Shown piece after piece: positions 26,052-34,014 of a DNA stretch of 64,000 bases (position 1 is the first letter of the stretch; every line of letters starts with the position of its first letter). Made by a program: the position numbers and the translations under genes. The notes beneath the pieces are model-generated. The model saw nothing but the letters and a program-made list of their open reading frames with translations. It did no database searches and was not told the DNA's origin. Source of the stretch: Streptomyces sp. ML-6 (GTDB lineage: Bacteria; Actinomycetota; Actinomycetes; Streptomycetales; Streptomycetaceae); contig NZ_JAOTIK010000001.1 in NCBI RefSeq assembly GCF_030116705.1, forward strand, positions 3,491,001 through 3,555,000, in the 5' to 3' direction.

Positions 26052-26261
26052 CGTCCTCGCCGACCTCGGCGGCGTCCGCCTCCGTCAGGGCGACGCCGAC
26101 GGCGCCCTGACCACCTGGCGCGACTTCCTGGACTGCGCCGACGGCATCCGCTCGGTGAAGGTTCGGGCCGCACTCCAGGACATGCGCGTCCGTCTCCGTC
26201 GATACGGCGGCTGCCGGAAGCTCAGGAACTCCGCGAGCAGGCAGCCCGCCTCGCGGGCTGA
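26044..26261 (+). pseudogene. C-terminal fragment of a Streptomyces TPR regulator-type protein
   Basis: The plus-strand frame VLADLGGVRLRQGDADGALT then WRDFLDCADGIRSVKVRAAL and QDMRVRLRRY matches the C-terminal TPR end of common Streptomyces XRE/TPR regulators (recalled family pattern). One base later the frame shifts to LPEAQELREQAARLAG and stops at 26261. The rest of the gene is absent, replaced by the minus-strand nucleotidyltransferase. Confidence 0.5.
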
Positions 26262-26288
26262 CCCCACGCCGCTCCGAACGACCAGCCC

Positions 26289-27026
26289 TTACCGGGAGTC
26301 GACCATTGCGTACTCGACAACAAGAGGACTTGCCACTACGCAACGAGGGGTGGTCGGAGTGCTCGGAAGGACCCCCGTGACACGTGCGTACCCGCCCATC
26401 ATCGCGGACATGTCGATGCTGCCGTCCTCACCGTCCAACGCATCCAGCAACTCCTGCACGCCGCGATCATGCAGCCGCACGGCTGTCCGGGACGGAGTCT
26501 GCTCCGCGGGCAGAGGATCGCGGTGCCTGGTGAGAGCCTCGACGACCTGCCCGGCTCTGGTGACGAATGCAGTGCCCAGACTGGAACACCAATCCCCCGC
26601 TTCCAGCGCAGGGCCGTCCACCGCCACCGGGGTCCAACCTCTCAAATGCCTGACCGACCCGTGCATGAGCAGGCGACAACCTCCGTCAGCCACAGGATCC
26701 GTTCCTCTGCCGCCTGCTGGATCCACGAACAGAGCGAGATCCTGATGGGCGCCGCTGAGCGTCACGCATCGAAGTGGCGCTTCGAATTGCACCCACTGGC
26801 CAGGACGGAGGCCAGGCGCTGTGTACCAATCCGCCACAAGCTCAACGCACCTGCAGACGTCACGCAGATGGCGCAGCTGCCCTTGCTCCGAATCCGCCAC
26901 AGGCGCGTCCATGTCGATACCGCCGAACGGCGAGGTCACGCGGAGAGCGCCGGCGCGCGGTACACGACGAGGCTCGGGCACGAACTGCCGCAGCTTGCCC
27001 TCCGACAAGTAAACGATCTCACGCAA
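26289..27026 (-). CDS. Conserved hypothetical protein (SAVMC3_10250-like)
   Basis: A 245-aa protein beginning MREIVYLSEGKLRQFVPEPR and containing WVQFEAPLRCVTLSGAHQDL and CRLLMHGSVRHLRGW. From memory this matches a Streptomyces family named SAVMC3_10250; its function is unknown. No membrane segment or catalytic motif is evident. Often found singly in accessory regions. Confidence 0.6.
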   Translation of the reverse strand: MREIVYLSEGKLRQFVPEPRRVPRAGALRVTSPFGGIDMDAPVADSEQGQLRHLRDVCRCVELVADWYTAPGLRPGQWVQFEAPLRCVTLSGAHQDLALFVDPAGGRGTDPVADGGCRLLMHGSVRHLRGWTPVAVDGPALEAGDWCSSLGTAFVTRAGQVVEALTRHRDPLPAEQTPSRTAVRLHDRGVQELLDALDGEDGSIDMSAMMGGYARVTGVLPSTPTTPRCVVASPLVVEYAMVDSR

Positions 27027-27199
27027 GGGGCACTCCGTCCGGTTCGCTGGTGACGTGACACGTCATACTGCCACGCACCTCTGACACCGACCGAAACAGC
27101 TCAATCTCGGCACAAATCAAGCCACTTGCGGACCAGCTGCTCATTCAGAGCCGACAATGAGCGGCATGAACTGCACGCGGTGGTGATCTCGGGGGCGCC

Positions 27200-28576
27200 A
27201 TGGAAGACGAGCTTGAACCGGACTGCGCACTGGACCGACTCGGCGAGCGAATCGAAGAGTTGGACCGAGGGCAAGGCCGTCACGAGGAGAAGCTGGACAA
27301 CTTCAGAGAAGTCCTACAAGGCGTGGGGGCGGACGTCGCAAGACTCGGCGCCGAGGTCAGTGAGGTACGTCAGGAGGTCGCAGGGCTGGAGAACTCGGTC
27401 ACCGAAACACGCCAGGCCCTCGACACCTTCATCGAACAGTACGGGCGCGACCGCGAGGTCTCCAGGGCCCAGGCAGAACTGTCCCGCCTTACAACCGAGT
27501 GGCACGCGAACTTCGCACAGCGAAAGCAGACCCGTGCTCTGGCCCGCAGCCTGGTGCACACCCTCACCGCTCAGGCCGTCTACAAAAAGGTGGTGAATCC
27601 AGCCACGTTGCAGGCATGCTCCGAGGAGCGACTGCTCCTCGAACCAACCTACTGGCTTGCGCCTGCGACCATGGCGGTCGCGGCCAAGTTCCGCAAGGAG
27701 GAAAAGCAGGGCAAGAGCGCCCAGGCGCACGCCTGCACCTTGAACGCCGCCAAGTCCCACCTCTTCTTCGCGTTGACGTGTTCTCGGCTCGGAGACGAGA
27801 GTGGAGCCGCTGCATGGATGGACCTGTACCTCCAGTCACTCGACCCCGATGAACTGGGCCAGGACTTTCTGGTCGTTCTGGACGCGATCGCCGGCAAGGA
27901 ACTCGGGGAGGAGGCGCTTGGTTACACCCAGCAGGCCATGACGGGATGGAACCGGGACGGCTCGCCCCCCTCAACAACCGCCACACATGCATCGTCCGGC
28001 GTACGCGGTGGCGCCCACCTGGAGTCCCGACTGCTGAACTTGCGCAATCGCCTTGCTCAGAATCGATATGCGGCTCTGCGCAAGACATGTGGCGACCAGT
28101 GGGAGGCTCTCCGGAACGCTTGGGAACTGTCGACCGTGCCTGACAAGGTCTTGTCCCACCTCGATGACATGTTCCCGGATGGTTTCGATGGAGCTGCCGG
28201 AGCCGACACGGCCGTTGCCAACGGCGGCCACTTGGAAAGCGCCCTCGAACGCCTCATCGACCAGCTCGATCCGGATGAAGCGGATATGCGCGACAAGATG
28301 CGACGGCTTGAGCGTGTCATCGAGCACGGCGGCGACCTTGTGGCAGCCGCCAGGGCGAACGAATCGTCCATGGCTCCCGACTCCGCCCCGGTCACGCTCA
28401 TGACGCTCCTCGACCAGGCTGTTTTCGAGCCGGATGAAATGCCGCTCAGTCAGCCGGCTCGTCGCATGGCCCTGCGGGCCATCTGGCCGGATCTGGAGGA
28501 GACTGCACAGCGCCTGGTCACCGCCTCGCGGAACCGTCTTCCCCACCAGATCACGCTGGGCATCGCGGACTGGAAG
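27200..28576 (+). pseudogene. Coiled-coil/membrane protein gene, 5' part, interrupted by IS3-family element
   Basis: 459 codons from ATG 27200 to the IS junction. Residues ~10-90 are a coiled coil (RIEELDRGQGRHEEKLDN; RLGAEVSEVRQEVAGLEN); the middle is helical with no recognised catalytic motif. The apparent stop TGA at 28577-28579 is the first three bases of the IS. Joining base 28576 to 29910 (removing the IS and one AAG duplicate) restores a single frame of about 601 aa whose C-terminus has two membrane helices. It sits just upstream of a Ser/Thr kinase gene, suggesting a functional link. Confidence 0.75.
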
Positions 28577-28603
28577 TGAACCGCCCCGGGTTCGATAGAG
28601 ATC

Positions 28604-29476
28604 TCAGATTGTGGTTGTGACCTGGGGTTTCGTGGATTCCATGTAGTGATTGGCCTCGTATTCGGCGGGCGGGACGTGGCCTATCTCACCGTGAAGTCGG
28701 CGGTGGTTGTACCAGTCGACGTACTCGGCGGTGGCGAGCTCGACCTGCGAGAGCGTCTTCCAGGGCCTCTGGGGCTTGATCAGCTCGGTCTTGAACAGGC
28801 CGATCGTGCTCTCCATCAGGGCATTGTCGTAGGCGTCCCCGACCGATCCGATCGAGGCGGCGATGCCGGCGGCGTCCAGGTGCTCGGCGAGCCGGAAACT
28901 CGTGTACTGCGAACCCGCATCGCTGTGATGGATCAACTCTCCCGGCCGAATGGGGTGTTGGTCGCGGTCGCGTTGCCAGATCGCCATCTCCAGGGCGTCC
29001 AGCACGAAGACCGTCTCCTTCACGGTGGCCGCGGACCAGCCGACGATCCGGCGGGAGAAGGTGTCCACGACGAAGGCGACATAGACGACACTGGCCCAGG
29101 TCTTTACATGCGTGAAGTCCGCGACCCAGCAGCGGTTCGGGGCGCTCGCGACGAAGTCGCGGTCCACCAGGTCCGGGGCCCGCTCGGCCTGGCCGCCGGG
29201 AAGCGTGGTGATCACACGTCTGCCGCGGACCGCGCCGGCGATGCCGAGCTCGCGCATCAGGCGTTCGACGGTGCAGCGGGCCACGACGTGGCCCTGCCGG
29301 TTCAGCTCCCTCCAGATCTTCCTCGCCCCGTAGACACGGTAGTTGGAGTCGTGGACGTGCTGGATCAGTTCCTTCAGCTCGCCGTCCCGCACGGTCCTGG
29401 CGGACGGCACGGTCCGGCGCTTGTGGTGGGCGTAGTAGGTGGAGGGGGCGATCTTGCAGTCGTGTGCGCTCAGCAC
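28604..29476 (-). CDS. IS3-family transposase OrfB (DDE integrase domain)
   Basis: About 290 residues with an N-terminal HTH_21-type region (YRVYGARKIWRELNRQG) and an rve integrase core: first Asp in WVADFTHVKTW, second Asp in IHHSDAGSQYTS and Glu in NALMESTIGLFKTELI. The open phase extends upstream of the given start into orfA (FIDEHRDRFGGVEPICRV), as expected if OrfAB is made by programmed -1 frameshifting. No frame damage is seen. Confidence 0.93.
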   Translation of the reverse strand: MLSAHDCKIAPSTYYAHHKRRTVPSARTVRDGELKELIQHVHDSNYRVYGARKIWRELNRQGHVVARCTVERLMRELGIAGAVRGRRVITTLPGGQAERAPDLVDRDFVASAPNRCWVADFTHVKTWASVVYVAFVVDTFSRRIVGWSAATVKETVFVLDALEMAIWQRDRDQHPIRPGELIHHSDAGSQYTSFRLAEHLDAAGIAASIGSVGDAYDNALMESTIGLFKTELIKPQRPWKTLSQVELATAEYVDWYNHRRLHGEIGHVPPAEYEANHYMESTKPQVTTTI

Positions 29477-29529
29477 ACGGCAGATCGGCTCGACGCCGCC
29501 GAAGCGGTCCCGGTGCTCGTCGATGAACG

Positions 29530-29856
29530 CTACGAGCGTGTGTGTGGCCGGTCGAGCTCGGCCGCGAAGAAAGACGCCGCGGCCTTCAGGATCCCGTTGG
29601 CCCGCTTCAGCTCGGCGACTTCCTTCTTCAGAGCCTTGACCTGGGCGGACTCCTCCGTCGTGGTCCCCGGACGGGTCCCCGCGTCGATCTCGTGCTGCTT
29701 CACCCAGTTCCGCAGCGTCTCGCGGGAGCCGATGTCCAGCTTCTCGACCACCGCCTGCAAGGCCGCGGTCTCGGTCGGGTGGTCGCCGCGGACCTCGGCG
29801 ACCATGCGCACCGCACGTCGGCGCAGCTCAAGCGGGTAACGGGAAGGTCGTGCCAT
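29530..29856 (-). CDS. IS3-family transposase OrfA
   Basis: A 108-aa protein with an N-terminal HTH (YPLELRRRAVRMVAEVRGDH) and a C-terminal leucine-zipper-like helix (VKALKKEVAELKRANGILKA). It starts 50 bases inside the right terminal repeat on the minus strand. It is normally fused to OrfB by frameshift to form the active transposase. Confidence 0.93.
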   Translation of the reverse strand: MARPSRYPLELRRRAVRMVAEVRGDHPTETAALQAVVEKLDIGSRETLRNWVKQHEIDAGTRPGTTTEESAQVKALKKEVAELKRANGILKAAASFFAAELDRPHTRS

Positions 29857-29906
29857 GACTCGATCCTTTCATGAAATCGAGTCTCCACTTCACCCGGGGC
29901 GGTTCA

Positions 29907-30338
29907 AAGTGCTCCGTCCCCACGGACCCCCGGCAGACTGTGCAGCCGCGTCGGCTTGTCAAGGAGCTCGCAGCCCACGTCGAGCGACGGACTCAGGTCC
30001 AGTCGGACGCTGTCGTGCGCAGGTGGCCACGCGTGATGGCCGCCTCGGCAATCGGTGTCTTCACCCTGGCGCTGGTGGTGCCTTTCGTCGAAGGCCCGGC
30101 CCGGTGGTTCTTTGCGATGCTCACGATCGCCCTGTTCGCTGGGGCGATTTGGGAGTTCGGGAGCGTTCCGTTCCGTAAGAGACTCGTACGTGATCACGGG
30201 GATCGATTGCGACATGAGGCCGTCACGACAATGGACAAGGCACTCCGCGAGTACGAATGCCTTCTCGAGGACTGGCGCGATGCGGCGGAGCAACTGGACC
30301 TCCTCACTCGATGGGGAGAGAGCCACGAGCGAGCGTGA
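29907..30338 (+). pseudogene. Coiled-coil/membrane protein gene, 3' part after IS
   Basis: 143 codons (after the AAG duplicate) continuing the frame of the 5' part. They contain a charged helix (LVKELAAHVERRTQVQSD), two membrane segments separated by a short loop (VMAASAIGVFTLALVVPFVE; WFFAMLTIALFAGAIWEFG) and a C-terminal helix (MDKALREYECLLEDWRDAAE). An ATG inside the IS end (29871) leaves this part open, so a truncated membrane fragment might still be translated. The kinase gene starts 46 bases after the stop. Confidence 0.75.
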
Positions 30339-30383
30339 CTGCCGGAGGCGGAAATCCGGCAAGAAATCAGAAAAAGGAATCGG

Positions 30384-31553
30384 ATGGATACCTCCAAACT
30401 GATCGGCGGCCGCTTCAGAGTGAAGGACCGCCCGGTCAGTGGGGCCATGGGGGACGTCTGGCCGGCCGAGGACACGAGGCTCGGCCGTACCGTGGCCCTG
30501 AAGTTCCTCGCACGAAAACGCCTCCGCCATCAGGGAGCTCCCACCGAGTTCACCGATTGGACGGTGAAAAAGTTTGAGCGGGAGAGCGTGGCCATGGCCC
30601 GGGTCAGCCATGCCCACGTCGCGCAGATCTACGACACGGGCGAACATGAGGGTGAGCTCTACATCGTCATGGAGTACATCCAGGGCAAATCTCTCGCCGG
30701 CCATCTGAGGGAAGGCCCCGCCCTCCCTCTTGAGCGAACCGTGCGATGGACCCAGGAGATCTGCGAGGGCCTGGACGCCGCGCACTCACGCGAAGTGATC
30801 CACCACGACATCAAGCCCGACAACATCATGATCACGCATGAGGGCAAAGTGAAGATCGTGGACTTCGGACTCGCGTCCTTCGCCGATGCCACCCAGTCCC
30901 ACACGGGGGTCGGCACCGCGCTGTACAAGGCACCTGAGAGGTGGTGCGGCAGCGCAGGCAGCGTGAGCAGTGACCTGTACTCCGTGGGCTGCGTCCTGTA
31001 TGAGATGCTGACGCGGCGCCCGCCCTTCGGCAGTCCTCAGGACGACTCCATGACTGTGGGCAGAATGCACCAGGACACCTTGCCGGCTCCCCCCAGCGCT
31101 CACCGTCCAGGCGTGCCCGATCAAATCGACCACATCGTCCGAATTCTTCTGGCCAAGGATCCGGGAGAGCGTCCGCAAAGCGCCGAAGCGGTAGCCCGGG
31201 CGATGAGTGACATCCAACATTCCCTGGGCTCCGAGGATTTATCCACTGCATTGGGGCGGACAGACCTATCTGACGCCACGGAAAGTAATGCGGGTCACTC
31301 GGATCGCATTCGGGAACTGGATCAGCGTATCTTCGAATTGGAACTCCGATTCGGCCCGTATGGTCAGGCAGTGATCGAAACGCGCATGGAGCATGCCGAA
31401 CTCACCGGTCAGTCGGGCGACACACGAGGAGCCGCGGCCCTGTACAACCGTCTCGGTCGTGACTGTCAGGAGTACTTCGGACCGTATGACACCCGAGTGC
31501 TCAATGCCTTCGAAGGTGTGGCTCGCTGGATCGCAAGATCGGGTGCAAAGTAG
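30384..31553 (+). CDS. Serine/threonine protein kinase, soluble
   Basis: A 389-aa protein with a Hanks-type kinase domain in residues ~1-280: glycine loop PVSGAMGDVWPAED, catalytic Lys in TVALKFL, Glu in KKFERESVAM, catalytic loop VIHHDIKPDN (HHD rather than HRD), DFG in KIVDFGLASF and APERW. A C-terminal ~90-residue helical region follows, with no membrane anchor or PASTA repeats. The loss of the HRD arginine makes it a non-RD kinase, possibly not needing activation-loop phosphorylation. Co-directional with the IS-interrupted membrane gene, a likely partner. Confidence 0.87.
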   Translation: MDTSKLIGGRFRVKDRPVSGAMGDVWPAEDTRLGRTVALKFLARKRLRHQGAPTEFTDWTVKKFERESVAMARVSHAHVAQIYDTGEHEGELYIVMEYIQGKSLAGHLREGPALPLERTVRWTQEICEGLDAAHSREVIHHDIKPDNIMITHEGKVKIVDFGLASFADATQSHTGVGTALYKAPERWCGSAGSVSSDLYSVGCVLYEMLTRRPPFGSPQDDSMTVGRMHQDTLPAPPSAHRPGVPDQIDHIVRILLAKDPGERPQSAEAVARAMSDIQHSLGSEDLSTALGRTDLSDATESNAGHSDRIRELDQRIFELELRFGPYGQAVIETRMEHAELTGQSGDTRGAAALYNRLGRDCQEYFGPYDTRVLNAFEGVARWIARSGAK

Positions 31554-31584
31554 CCGGCTCGTATCTGCGGGCGAATCCGGGAGA

Positions 31585-32340
31585 TCAGGACCGGCTCCAC
31601 GGCGGGAGAGAGCTCAACAACGCCGCTCGATCCCGGATGAGCGCAATCTGCTCCCCTCCCCCGGCGAATTTCGAGGTCTGCTTCGACCTCTGAGCGGCGT
31701 GCCGACGGTAGCGGAGGGTGGGGGCGTCGACCAGGATCCCTTCCGCGACTGCCGAGGCGGCCATGAGGAGCCCGGTGTCCTCCATCCCCTGGAGGGCGGA
31801 CCATCCGCCGAGGCCGAGGAGCAGGGGGCGCTTCCACATCACTCCCGCCGGGTGGACGGGGAGGCGGTATTCGGTGGAAGTCGTCTTCCAGGTGGGCAGG
31901 AGCGCGCCTCGGGGCAGCACTCCGGGGCCGACCGGCAAGGAGTGATCGACCAGCATGCCGTCGGCCATCAGGTCGCGGGCATGGCCCACGGCGTAGCCGG
32001 CGTCCGGGTGGGTGCTCAGCGCGGTGGCGAGGACGGCCAGGGCATCGGGTTCGAGTTCGTCGTCCGCGTCGACGTTCTGGACGAGGGGTGCTGCGGTGCG
32101 TCCCAGGGCGATGTTGCGGGTGACGGCCGGCCCTTCGGAGGTGCCGTGGGAGGCGACGACCACTCTCGGGTCCTCCGTGGCGGCGCAGTTGTCCAGGACA
32201 GCCCGTACCTCGTCCGGTGGACCGTCGATCTGGACGAGCCAGCGCCACTGGGTGTGGCTCTGGTCGAGCAGCGAGCGCCATGCGGCCGGAAGGAAGGCCG
32301 CATAGGAGGCGTGCACCGCCGTCACCACGTCTACCTGCAT
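31585..32340 (-). CDS. Glycosyltransferase family 2
   Basis: A 251-aa GT-A enzyme: VDVVTAVHASYAAFLPAAWR at the N-terminus, WLVQIDGPPDE, then VQNVDADDELEPDAL (DxD) and GWSALQGMEDTGLLM (catalytic ED region). No transmembrane helix. The ATG at 32340 is preceded at exactly six bases by TATGAT and lacks a ribosome site, so a leaderless mRNA is likely. It diverges from the 428-aa membrane-protein gene. Acceptor unknown. Confidence 0.85.
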   Translation of the reverse strand: MQVDVVTAVHASYAAFLPAAWRSLLDQSHTQWRWLVQIDGPPDEVRAVLDNCAATEDPRVVVASHGTSEGPAVTRNIALGRTAAPLVQNVDADDELEPDALAVLATALSTHPDAGYAVGHARDLMADGMLVDHSLPVGPGVLPRGALLPTWKTTSTEYRLPVHPAGVMWKRPLLLGLGGWSALQGMEDTGLLMAASAVAEGILVDAPTLRYRRHAAQRSKQTSKFAGGGEQIALIRDRAALLSSLPPWSRS

Positions 32341-32421
32341 GATCCGATCATATGGTCCACCCGTTCGGCCGTGCCGTGGTAGGCACGTTCAGGGCACTGT
32401 CGAGCAGCAGGGGGGAGACGG

Positions 32422-33708
32422 ATGGACTCGGGGTCGTACCTGACGCGTCTGAACGAGGTGAGGGCCTCGGATTCGCGGGAGCTGGACCGGGTGTGCGAGG
32501 AGGTCGCGCTCGCCCTGCACCGGGACGGAACGGAGCCGCCCTTCGACGTGGCCTCCGCCGACTTCGCCACCGATCCGTACCTGATCTGTGCCGACCGCTA
32601 CTGGCGGCTGCGGTTCCTGGAGCACCCGGGCATCCGGACCGCAGCCGCGTGTTCCCGGTGGATCGGCGCGCACGTGTCCCGCGAGGCACGTACCGAAGTG
32701 CTGGAGAAGTGGTCGCTGGGGTACGCCTTCATCACCAAGGACAGCATCGAGTCGGCCTTCGAACTCTCCCAGGGGATCGAGGAGATCGTTTCCGGCGACA
32801 CCTCGGCCGGGGACGTCGCCTACTTCGCCACCCTCTACCACGCGGGCAAACTCCGGGCGAACTTCGCCTCCGACGAGCTCCACCAGTTCCTCGACGCCTC
32901 GCTGCTCGCGCTCGCCGCCGGCGCGCACCGGCAGTCGGCCCTCTTCACGGCGCTGCGCGCCTTCGCCGCGTTCGGGAGCCCGGCCATCACCGCCCAGTAC
33001 GCGATCGGCCTGCTCGACCAGGCGTGGAACTCCCCCGACCGCACCCGCCACGTCATCGACATCTGCCTCAACGGCATCCAGTTCGCCACCTCCTTCGACG
33101 GAGATGGCGCGCTGCTGCGCGACCGCGCCTCCGAGGCCGTACGGGACCACCCCGGCGACCACATGTTCCACTTCAGGCTCGCGACCGGCCAGCACATGAC
33201 CCGCGACCACGACGCCGCGCTCAAGAGCATCGACACCGCCCTCCGCCTGCTGCCGGCCATCGGAGGCCGGGGCAGTCACAAGCTGATCCAGGAGCAGTAC
33301 CTCACCAAGCGGGAGGTGATCCTGGAGGGCCGGTACCGCGCCGAACTCGACGCGGAGCACCGCCGGAGGCTCGCCGACCAGGAAGCCCGCCACCAGGAAC
33401 GATGGGCGCGCGCGGAGGAAGAGATGAGGCGCCGCGACGAGCAGTTGGGCCGGGCGCTCAAGGAGAGCGAGGAATCGGCACGGGCCAACCACGTACGTTC
33501 GGTCGAACTCGTCGCCCTCTTCGCCTCCGTCATCGCCTTCGCCGTCGGCTCCCTGCAGGTGACGCTGACCGGTGACTTCTCCCTCCGCGACCGGCTTCTG
33601 CTCATCGGCGCGTGGGGTGTCGCCCATGCGCTGTTCGCCCTGCTCGTCATCGGTGGCACCTGGGTCATCGCCCGACCCCGCCGTCGGGACGGCCGGCGCC
33701 GGATGTGA
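32422..33708 (+). CDS. Helical protein with C-terminal coiled coil and two membrane helices
   Basis: A 428-aa protein of unknown function. It starts ATG 32422 after GGGGGGAGA. Residues 1-300 are helical, TPR-like in character. A highly charged coiled coil spans roughly 305-355 (RRRLADQEARHQERWARAEE), and two membrane segments lie at about 360-420 (VELVALFASVIAFAVGSLQV; AHALFALLVIGGTWVIA). Its architecture is like that of the IS-interrupted protein at 27200-30338: helical body, coiled coil, two C-terminal membrane helices. No close sequence match is evident by eye. Confidence 0.7.
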   Translation: MDSGSYLTRLNEVRASDSRELDRVCEEVALALHRDGTEPPFDVASADFATDPYLICADRYWRLRFLEHPGIRTAAACSRWIGAHVSREARTEVLEKWSLGYAFITKDSIESAFELSQGIEEIVSGDTSAGDVAYFATLYHAGKLRANFASDELHQFLDASLLALAAGAHRQSALFTALRAFAAFGSPAITAQYAIGLLDQAWNSPDRTRHVIDICLNGIQFATSFDGDGALLRDRASEAVRDHPGDHMFHFRLATGQHMTRDHDAALKSIDTALRLLPAIGGRGSHKLIQEQYLTKREVILEGRYRAELDAEHRRRLADQEARHQERWARAEEEMRRRDEQLGRALKESEESARANHVRSVELVALFASVIAFAVGSLQVTLTGDFSLRDRLLLIGAWGVAHALFALLVIGGTWVIARPRRRDGRRRM

Positions 33709-33840
33709 CGGACCCACCATCGGGTTGGGCGCTTCGGCTTCAGTACTTCGGCTGTCCGGGCCCCGTCCGGCAAGTAGCCTTCCGGGGGAAGAAGGTGGTG
33801 AAACGGTTGCCAAGCACCCATGGGCATGCTAGAAGGCTGG

Positions 33841-33969
33841 CCGGGAGCCGGGAGCCGGGAGCCGGGAGCCGGGAGCCGGGAGCCGGGAGCCGGGAGCCGG
33901 GAGCCGGGAGCCGGGAGCCGGGAGCCGGGAGCCGGGAGCCGGGAGCCGGGAGCCGGGAGCCGGGAGCCG
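33841..33969. repeat. Tandem 7-bp repeat, about 18.4 copies
   Basis: Uninterrupted copies of CCGGGAG over 129 bp, with no variant units. They lie 45 bases upstream of the ATG at 34015. Because 7 is not a multiple of 3, each added or lost unit changes reading frame. The current copy number keeps an upstream ATG (33820) in frame with the downstream gene. Confidence 0.97.
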
Positions 33970-34014
33970 TCCGACCAGGTTGTGTGCGATCCTGCGGTCG
34001 GGCGGAGGTGTGCG

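Larger units (their letters stand above)
28577..29906 (-). mobile_element. IS3-family insertion sequence (1330 bp)
   Basis: Terminal inverted repeats TGAACCGCCCCGGGT (28577-28591) and ACCCGGGGCGGTTCA (29892-29906) are perfect over 15 bp. The 3-bp target duplication AAG occurs at 28574-28576 and 29907-29909. Two minus-strand genes, orfA and orfB, fill the element. Intact ends, an exact target duplication and open orfA/orfB indicate recent insertion. Confidence 0.95.

Noticed and set aside
27200..28579. A complete 459-aa protein ending at 28579
   Set aside because: The TGA belongs to the IS3 terminal repeat; the coding frame resumes in phase after the element.
33841..33969. CRISPR array
   Set aside because: Seven-base units without spacers and no cas genes; it is a simple tandem repeat.
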